Shown: positions 1-5,547 of the stretch, one piece after another
Layout: every line of letters starts with the position of its first letter
How positions within the stretch are numbered: the stretch's first letter is position 1
Notes under the pieces: generated by a model
Told to the model about the DNA's origin: nothing
The model's database searches: none
Seen by the model: the letters and a program-made list of their open reading frames with translations, nothing else
Assembly: GCA_900772695.1 (NCBI GenBank)
Contig: CAAGRO010000416.1
Span: forward strand, 1-5,547
Source of the DNA: an uncultured Oribacterium sp.
GTDB taxonomy: Bacteria; Bacillota; Clostridia; Lachnospirales; Lachnospiraceae
Length of the DNA stretch: 5,547 nucleotides
Direction of reading: 5' to 3'
Position numbers and translations under genes: made by a program

Positions 1-303
1 TACGATGAGCCGGTTATCCGCATCTCCTCCAGCACCGCACTGTACGAGCTTACGATCGGCAGTGAAGCGGAGCTTGATACAGATAAGAAGAAAGAAAAGA
101 ACGAGAAGAACAAAGAGAGCGATCGTGATGAAGCAGACGACAAGCCTGCCAGCGAGAGTGAGCTGGAAGCAGTTGCACTGGCGGATGAGCTTGAGGATGA
201 GGCTGTAGCTGATCGCATGGATGAGGATATGCTCCTTGACGAGGCGTTCAGCTTTGACGGTACGACCGAGAGTGGTGAGGAGTACATCCTCACACTGAAG
301 AAG
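1..303 (+). repeat. Ig-like (DUF5011-like) module 0, C-terminal part only
   Basis: Residues 1-101. The strand motif YELTIGSEAE (15-24) matches YEVELSAVDP, YHVTLGAKHP and YTVTLEAQDP in the three following modules. ESGEEYILTLK (90-100) matches ESGDEFTVERE of module B. The two halves of this beta hairpin are separated by a charged insert at about 23-82. The first half of the module lies before base 1. Assignment to a DUF5011-type fold rests on the GtYxVtL...tGe...R.I.V pattern and is by resemblance only. Confidence 0.6.
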
Positions 304-3300
304 CCGGAGCTCATCCTCGGGGATGCAATCCTCGCAGATAAGCACGGCAAGGAGATTAAGAAGGCAAGCGTTCGCATCCGGGATGACGAAGCGCTGAAGG
401 CAGCGGTAAACGTCACAGAGGACGAGAATGGACGTCCGAAGATCGATGGACTCTGCCCGGGGACCTATGAGGTAGAGCTCAGTGCAGTGGACCCATCCAC
501 GAAGAAGGAAGTCAGCTGCGCACGCGTGATCGAGATCGTCGCAGGCGGCGAGGTAAGCTTCGAGGCACCGGTGCTCTGCATCGGCACCAGAAACGAAAGC
601 TACGACCTGACGCTCGACGTCATCGCCACCGACGAAAACGGTGAGGAGGTGACCCCGGTCTATGTCGTAAATGAAGAAGAGCTTTTAAATGCGCGCATCG
701 ACGTAGAGAAAACAGCGACCGCCAGCGCGGCGAAGAAGTCGTCGGAAGACAGCGAAGATGCAGAGGATGAAATCGTAAGAGACAGAGAAACCATCTTCAA
801 GCCGGGCACCTATCATGTGACCCTCGGTGCGAAGCATCCGGAGAGCGGCGATGAGTTTACAGTAGAACGTGAAATCCAGATCGTCGATGGCTATTATATC
901 TATGCGCCAACCTTAGACATTCAGCCAGGATCCAAAGATTACGATCTTCTTTCCGGAGTGGAAGTAAGAAAAGGAAGCGATGGAGAAGTAAGAACAGATA
1001 TCGAAGTGAGAGTCACAGACATCAGCAGCCTGAAGGCCGCGGAAGTCGAAGAGGGCGAGTATTCCCAGGAGAATACGGAGGAGGACAGCGAAGAAGAAAA
1101 AGAAGACGACGAGGTGGACAGCGATGCGGTCGCGGTAACAGATGCTACGACCGAAACGGAGCGTCGCCCGATCGTGCGTCGCGCGATGAAGACCCGCGCG
1201 GTCGCAGCAGCCACGAAGATGGAGGGCCGGTCTGAAGCAGACAAAGCGACAGAAGCAGAAATACAGGAGACGATCACAGTTTCTGCGGACGACGAACTTC
1301 CGGCTGTAAAACCGGGTTTTTATACAGTTACGCTGGAAGCGCAGGATCCGGAAACCGGAGAAACCATGACGGTTGTCAGAAATGTAAGGGCCGGTCTGGA
1401 ACTGGAAGCCTGGATGATGGAAGCGGAACTGACAGCTTATGGAAATAAAAAGAAAAACATCAGCTATTTATATGGTGAAGTTGATGCGGATAGAGTTGGA
1501 TTTAAAGATCCATCCGGTGGAGAAAGCGGATGGCTGCAAGCGTGGAGTAAAACAGTTAATGGCCAGGAAGTAGAACACAATTATGCGGCGGACTTTTTAC
1601 AGAACAAGATGAATGAACTTTCCCCATCCATGGTGCCATACGGAGTAACAAATGTTGCAAGATTACAGGATGGAGGTGTGTATGAAGGATGGGCGTATGG
1701 TGCTGGAGCAGGCGTATCATACATTACTTACCATTATGGCATCGGAAATAATACTTTAGTAGGAATGCTGGGGTATGGAGGAGACTGGTATGAAGCCAGG
1801 GGTATCAATTATGTAAAGCGAGGTAAAATATGGAACGGTGGAGGAAGTCTTGAACATAATTACCGATGGTTCACCACAGGACGAATTAAGAAAGAGTATT
1901 ATGAGGCCATTTTTAATGGCAAAAATGGTAATACGGAGGAGTCTGTCCTGAAGGACGGCGATCTTATAGATACCACACCGTATGAGTTCTCGGGGGGATC
2001 GGCAGAGGCAGTGTGGAAAGCTACAGCACAGGTGTCGCGTAATCCATACACCGGCTATTACCTTACCCGTTCTCTTTATGATGATCTGAACGGAAACTGG
2101 GGAAAATATGCGGAGAGCGGCAATGCAGCGCTGGGACTTGCAGAATGGAAAAATGTAGGTTTCAAAGATGCTGGACGAAATAAACCAACCATGCGTGAGG
2201 GCGGAACAGCAGATGTTACGATCCGGGTAAAATATTCATATTTAGACCAGGATCATCTGAACTGGGCCGGCCTGGCTGCGAACCCGAAAAAGGTCCTGGC
2301 GGGTGTTGACAAAAATTCTTCTATTTCCATCGATGGACAGGGAAAGCAGCTGAAAGCAGGGAAAAAGGAAAACAATCAGATAGGCAATGCTTATACGGTT
2401 GGTGGGTTCTCTCCATCAGATAAGAATAATGGTGGCGATGGCATCCAGATTGAGCTGAAAAACTTCGCAGGAATTGCGCAGGACTATGTGGTAACGCCAG
2501 GTGGATATCTTCGCCTGACGGCCAATCTTCCGGGCAATGGTGTAACAGCAAGTAACGTAGGTATCCTTAACAACAGCGGATACCGCGATTTGGCAGACAC
2601 CATGGTTGAGCTGGTAGGTCCGGATACGGATCAGGAGATGCAGCTCTTCAATATTTGGAATTTGAATGATGTGATCATTCGCGCAGGCAAGGCAAAAATG
2701 ACGCCGGTGCGTGTCGTGGTACACGGACAGGCTGGGGCGAACCAGCGCATCGATTTAAATGGTCAGACCATCGAGTTCTATCAGCTGCAGAACAGTGCAG
2801 GATGGAACGGCACGACTACCATAAACGGAAAGGCGAAGGAAAGCGACCAGATCGGTCGTATCACCTTCAAAAACGAAAAGGCTCCGGAATATCAGGTGCC
2901 GGAGACGGATAAGACAGAAACGCCAGAACCGGGTACACAGTCCGAAGGCGATGTGCCGACAACCGGCGATGGTACGACCGACGGAACACAGGAGGAGAAA
3001 AAAGATAAGATTGAAAACGGAAATCTGCTCCGTTTAAAGAACTTAACGCTGGAGAGCGATATCGAGCTCGAGAAATCCGAGTATGTTGGCTGGAGCCAGC
3101 ATAAGGGCTGGACAGAAGACCAGAAGATGGACAGAGCAAACTACAGTCCGCTTCTGATCGATGGAACCTTTGTGCCGAATGGTCATAAGATCAAACTCGT
3201 AAAGGAGAATGGTGCACCATATAAGGATGGTGAAATCGTGGCCGGCTTTGCAAACGAAACCGACATGAACAGTACCGCTATCCTCGATCCGGCAGACTTC

Positions 3301-5547
3301 GAGCTCATGAACCCGAAGCAGGGTGAGAGAGCAGACGATGGAAAGTATTACTTCCTGGTCCCTGCGAATGAAGGCAGAACCATCAAGGTGAAGGCGATAG
3401 ATACACTGCCAATCAAAGTGACACCAGGATTTGGTGATGAGCACGACAGCTATTATAAGGATTATGCGACAGCACTGAACGCCATCATCGAGCGTGGAAC
3501 GGGAATCGACTATACGATTACCAATCTTCTCGATGCGGAATTTACAGAGGCAGCAAATCTTCATCTGAATGCCATTAAGAAAGCGAATGCGTCAAAGCTT
3601 AGGTTCGTAAGTGGTATTAGTCAGAATAAAGAAGATAAGGGCAGAATGTACCGCATCACGATGAAGCTGACGCCGCAGGATCCGGAGAATGCGGAATCGA
3701 AGTCGCTGAAGCTTCCATCTGTGGATGGAGAGCAGGCGACGACCGCGGTCGAATTCCGCGATGTCCTTATTCGCAGTGACTATGATTTTGCAGTTGAAGA
3801 CAAAACGATCGTACGTAAGAATCCACTCGTAATTTTCAACAACGGTGGAAGTCTGACGTTCGGACAGAACTGTAATTTCGTGAGCCGCTATCCATCTGAG
3901 TATGTAGAGAATGCAGGGAAAAACTGGGAGCCGATGTATGTCAAGGTTTATGCAGGTGCATATTCCGGCACCGTAAATACAGATGCAGACATCACGGTCA
4001 CTTCCGGAACCTTCGATGCAATCTATGGCGGAAACCAGAACGGATATTACACCGGTAAATATACGCTGAATGTTGAACAGCAGGATCCGAGTCTTCTCAA
4101 TCTGAAAACAGATAAGGATGGCAGGCTGGAAATCCGGACCATCGACGGTGCCGGCGCTTCCGATCAGGAAAAGCCAGCAAACAAAAACACGTCAATTCAT
4201 ATTACGGGACCAGTCTATGACGAGACCAATCCAGGCGAACTTCAGTCGCTCAGGCTGGAGAACCTTTACAACTATGATCTTCTCGAGCTGACAGGACAGT
4301 TCACTATAGGATATCTGTACACCGTTACAGGCACTCAGGAAGGAGGTACGAAGAAAGAGGATATCCTCGGCAGAGGAGAGCTGAATGCACAGAAAATCTC
4401 TGCATATGAAGGAAAGACCATCATGACGGATAAGTCACTTCTGGCGCTTAGTAATCCGGATGGCATCAAGCAGATCGGTTCGCTAAGAAGAAGTGAAACG
4501 GTCGATGCGAATGTACGGCCGAGCATCATGCTTTCGAGACCGAATGACTGCAATCAGCCGACATGTGCAAATGTGCTGACGATCACCGCAAAGGACCCAC
4601 TCTATGCAGCAGATGCTTTAGTCGGTCAGATCCGGGTTTCCTATATCAGTAACGATACAGATCAGTACAACTTCTCCGAGCAGGCGAAGGCAGGGGACTA
4701 TGTCATCAAGCTTCCAAATGTGGAAAAATCGATGTTTGTCACCGCAAAGAACCTGAACGCAAACTTTAAATCAGGCCTCAAGCTGATTCCGCAGCACGAG
4801 GATAAGACGAAGAATACAATCAATGCGCTTGTTCTCGGTGAAGCGAAAATTCAGATCATCATCGGTTATAACACCATCGTAGAGGGCAAACCGGGCATGG
4901 CGTTCCCGATTGAGGAAGATTCTGTAGCCAGTGCACTGGATGCACTGATTATCAGAATGAAGCAGGTACCGGAAATCAGGGATTATACCCTTTCCTTTGC
5001 GGTGAGCGGCTATACCATGACAGAGACTGACCACCAGATGATGCAGGATAAGCGTCTTCGTGCGCTGAACTCACTGAACTGGACCGGTCGTTTCCAGTAT
5101 GATCCGAATGGCGTGGACCATGTGAAGGAGCCTGACGATATAAACGCTGTCAGCACGGTCATCGTGAATAACGATTTGAACTTCCGTGTAAAGAACACGG
5201 AAATCAGCGCGCTGAAGCTTCAGTACGCGGAGCGCCACAACATCTTTGCGAACGGAAGTAAGCTGAAGATGGGACTCCATGTCACGATGCTCGGAAACGA
5301 GGCGGTACTTCCGATTCTGTATGGCGGAGCCGATGGAACCGCAGCTGGTGTGACAGCAGAAGATCTGAAGGTACCGGGCACGAGCCTGACCATTCAGAGC
5401 GGACGCTATCACGAGATCTACGGCGGTGGAAAGGGCAGAAATGCGGCTATTCAGGGAGATGTCGAAATCAATCTGGATGGATATGCCTATGTCGTAGATA
5501 AGAATAAACCGCTTGATTTAAGCATGACGGCTGTACACGGAAGCGGA
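1..5547 (+). CDS. Giant modular surface/adhesin-like protein, internal fragment (partial at both ends)
   Basis: Frame 1 is open across the entire window: 1849 codons with no stop, no start assignable and no end. I do not recognise a named gene. The translation shows Ig-like (DUF5011-like) modules with charged inserts at residues 1-465, an aromatic/Gly-rich region at about 466-800, and beta-helix-like long units from about 801 to the end. Only six cysteines are present (152, 173, 193, 1291, 1517, 1522), which fits an extracellular Gram-positive protein. No catalytic motif, leucine-rich repeat, membrane segment or anchor motif is visible. Signal peptide and anchor would have to lie outside. The repeated modules and lack of an active site favour an adhesin or structural surface role, but a secreted enzyme with its catalytic domain elsewhere cannot be excluded. 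The coding call is near certain; the function is inferred. Confidence 0.95.
67..246 (+). other. Highly charged insert 1 (Lys/Glu/Asp-rich, probably disordered)
   Basis: Residues 23-82 are almost all charged or small. They start with a Lys-rich stretch around 29-38 and become dominated by Glu and Asp at about 50-81, with hydrophobic Leu, Val and Met spaced through the second half. The insert sits at the turn between the YELTIG strand and the EEYILTL strand of module 0. A flexible spacer or a short coiled coil are both possible. Confidence 0.6.
304..558 (+). repeat. Ig-like (DUF5011-like) module A
   Basis: Residues 102-186. In order it shows the strand PELILGDAILAD, the turn HGKEI, VRIRDDEALKAAV (124-136), a short loop, then PGTYEVELSAVDP (153-165) and CARVIEIV (173-180). 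This is the simplest copy, with only about 14 residues between the ALKAAV and PGTY segments. It carries Cys152 and Cys173, which flank the PGTY strand region and are absent from modules B and C at these positions. The module is very likely a beta-sandwich acting as stalk or spacer. Confidence 0.65.
559..891 (+). repeat. Ig-like (DUF5011-like) module B
   Basis: Residues 187-297. The order is EAPVLCIG (188-195), YDLTLDVIATDENGEEVTP (201-219), NEEELLNARIDV (224-235), then a charged insert of about 32 residues, then KPGTYHVTLGAKHPESGDEF (267-286) and VEREIQIVDG (288-297). The YDL...GV.a.D..G and PGtYxVtL..a..G...R.I.V pattern is the clearest match to DUF5011-like bacterial Ig domains. Confidence 0.7.
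706..801 (+). other. Charged insert 2 within module B
   Basis: Residues 236-267. An Ala/Thr/Ser/Lys stretch (KTATASAAKKSS) is followed by an acidic stretch (EDSEDAEDE) before the module resumes at KPGTY. It occupies the same loop that is 14 residues long in module A and about 88 residues long in module C. Confidence 0.6.
892..1395 (+). repeat. Ig-like (DUF5011-like) module C, expanded by a long insert
   Basis: Residues 298-465. It begins IYAPTLDIQPGSKDYDLLSG (300-319), which closely resembles the opening strands of DUF5011-type domains. It continues through DGEVRTDIEVRVTDISSLKA (327-346), then a charged insert of about 88 residues. It ends with VKPGFYTVTLEAQDPETGE (436-454) and VVRNV (458-462). 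It is the last recognisable copy; the following sequence changes in composition and style. Confidence 0.7.
1042..1308 (+). other. Long charged insert 3: acidic tract followed by basic cluster
   Basis: Residues 348-436 in module C. Residues 348-375 contain 17 Glu/Asp among 28 residues and only one Lys. Residues 388-399 then carry six Arg/Lys in 12 positions (RRPIVRRAMKTR), followed by an Ala-rich stretch and a mixed Lys/Glu stretch up to VKPGFY. The DNA here is GC-rich (41 of 60 bases in 1141-1200 by hand count). It is probably a disordered, exposed loop, and the Arg cluster could be accessible to proteases. Confidence 0.6.
1396..2400 (+). other. Aromatic/Trp- and Gly-rich region of unknown fold
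   Basis: Residues 466-800. Eleven tryptophans occur here (471, 511, 515, 564, 596, 611, 623, 672, 700, 716, 755), against none in residues 1-465. Tyr and Gly are also abundant, for example GWAYGAGAGVSYITYHYG (563-580) and MLGYGGDWYEARG (589-601). Predicted character is beta-rich with many turns. I do not recognise the family. Aromatic-rich extracellular domains are often carbohydrate-binding, but no specific family signature is visible, so this is only a suggestion. The boundaries are approximate; the C-terminal part may belong to the next beta-rich unit. Confidence 0.45.
2401..3390 (+). repeat. Divergent beta-helix-like unit 0
   Basis: Residues 801-1130. The RIDLNGQTIEF stretch (916-926) resembles the LDLNGkTI rung common in bacterial pectate-lyase-like beta-helix surface proteins. 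LLRLKNLTLESDIEL (1009-1023) aligns with SLRLENLYNYDLLEL (1416-1430) of unit 1. GEIVAGFANETD (1077-1088), F1100 and YYFLVPAN (1116-1123) align with GQIRVSYISNDTD, F1558 and YVIKLPN (1567-1573). The N-terminal half matches the later units only weakly, and there is no IYGG motif. The unit is split by a low-complexity linker. Confidence 0.45.
2887..3012 (+). other. Pro/Thr/Glu/Gly-rich linker inside unit 0
   Basis: Residues 963-1004 are rich in Pro, Thr, Glu, Gly and Asp (TPEPGTQSEGDVPTTGDG at 974-991), with no bulky hydrophobic residue apart from a few Val and a Tyr. The linker lies between two beta-helix-like strands, RITFKN (953-958) and LLRLKN (1009-1014). It is probably an extended, exposed loop. 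Confidence 0.6.
3391..4827 (+). repeat. Long beta-helix-like unit 1 (about 480 residues)
   Basis: Residues 1131-1609. The order is a strand IKVTPG (1138-1143), a helix-like ATALNAIIERG (1156-1166), strand DYTIT (1170-1174) and KLRFVSG (1199-1205). Rungs FRDVLIRSD (1252-1260) and IFNNGGSLTFG (1278-1288) follow, then a Gly-rich SGTFDAIYGG (1335-1344) and SLRLENLYNYDLLEL (1416-1430). It ends with a small beta module from GQIRVSYISNDTD (1542-1554) to KLPNVEKS (1570-1577). The same order restarts at about residue 1610. This layout resembles pectate-lyase-like or glycine-rich beta-helix repeats in Clostridia surface proteins. A CX4C pair (1517, 1522) is unique in the window. Confidence 0.6.
3988..4044 (+). 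other. Gly-rich IYGG turn motif, copy 1
   Basis: Residues 1330-1348 read DITVTSGTFDAIYGGNQNG. The pattern of a short strand, SGtF, two residues, IYGG and then a small Gly/Asn turn recurs at 1796-1812. It is typical of glycine-rich beta-helix repeats in Firmicutes surface proteins. Confidence 0.6.
4828..5547 (+). repeat. Long beta-helix-like unit 2 (truncated by window end)
   Basis: Residues 1610-1849. It repeats the first half of unit 1: IQIIIG (1617-1622), ASALDALIIRM (1643-1653), DYTLSF (1661-1666), SLNWTG (1691-1696), FRVKNTEIS (1728-1736), IFANGSKLKMG (1748-1758) and SGRYHEIYGGG (1800-1810). Matching landmarks sit 465-487 residues after their partners in unit 1. Identity is low but the order is conserved, which indicates an old internal duplication. 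The second half should lie beyond base 5547. Confidence 0.6.
5386..5436 (+). other. Gly-rich IYGG turn motif, copy 2
   Basis: Residues 1796-1812 read LTIQSGRYHEIYGGGKG and are followed by IQGDVEINLDG (1817-1827). It matches copy 1 in strand, SG, aromatic, IYGG and glycine turn, 465 residues later. Confidence 0.6.

Noticed and set aside
5..208. Short + strand frame-2 open frame, Arg/Lys/Ser-rich
   Set aside because: It is out of frame with the main gene and its basic composition comes from shifting the reading of GAA/AAG-rich codons. No ribosome binding site or domain supports it.
388..1197. Possible promoter or internal start inside the gene
   Set aside because: No convincing -35/-10 pair or ribosome binding site before an in-frame ATG was seen, and the protein modules run continuously across the region.
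939..1277. Reverse-strand open frame of 112 codons, Ser/Ala/Val-rich
   Set aside because: It lies antisense to the acidic insert of the main gene. Its Ser-rich low-complexity product is what Glu/Asp-rich codons give on the opposite strand, and the + frame is continuous through it.
3043..3564. Reverse-strand open frame of 173 codons
   Set aside because: It is fully antisense to the continuous + frame, which here carries repeat landmarks (LLRLKN, GEIVAGF). The product has no recognisable domain. It is an accidental shadow.
1351..4092. Short DNA matches around caggatccg (about 1351, 3678 and 4081) as a possible direct repeat
   Set aside because: Only about 9-11 bases match, and each encodes a common Gln-Asp-Pro turn. 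The surrounding sequence does not align, so this is probably coincidence.
5071..5412. Reverse-strand open frames of 113 codons and overlapping shorter ones
   Set aside because: They are antisense to unit 2 of the main protein, overlap one another in different frames, and have no recognisable domain.

Overview
The whole window is the inside of one very large protein-coding gene. On the + strand, frame 1 (codons starting at base 1) reads through all 5547 bases as 1849 sense codons with no stop. It begins and ends mid-protein, so the start codon, signal peptide, cell-wall or membrane anchor and stop codon all lie outside. There is no intergenic DNA, and I see no RNA gene, mobile element, CRISPR array, promoter or terminator.

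The product looks like a giant modular surface or secreted protein (adhesin-like) of a Gram-positive bacterium. I infer a Clostridia/Lachnospiraceae-type gut, oral or rumen commensal. The reasons are the moderate GC, the GGA/AAG/ATC-rich codon use, the near absence of cysteine and the style of the modules. Taxonomy and function are inferences; no enzymatic active site is recognisable.

Layout by residue, with nucleotides in brackets. Residues 1-465 (1-1395) hold one partial and three complete Ig-like modules resembling the DUF5011 type of bacterial Ig-like domain. They are interrupted by highly charged, probably disordered inserts. Residues 466-800 (1396-2400) are an aromatic-, tryptophan- and glycine-rich region of unknown fold. 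The first part of its DNA is clearly more AT-rich than the flanks. Residues 801-1130 (2401-3390) look like a divergent copy of a beta-helix-type unit, split by a Pro/Thr/Glu/Gly linker at 963-1004. Residues 1131-1609 (3391-4827) are a full unit of about 480 residues, and residues 1610-1849 (4828-5547) are the first half of a second one, cut by the window edge.

A plausible picture is an extended rod: Ig-like modules with charged spacers, a distinct aromatic domain, then repeated beta-solenoid-like units. Such a rod could display binding surfaces outside the cell. The unit series probably continues beyond base 5547 and the Ig-like modules probably begin before base 1.
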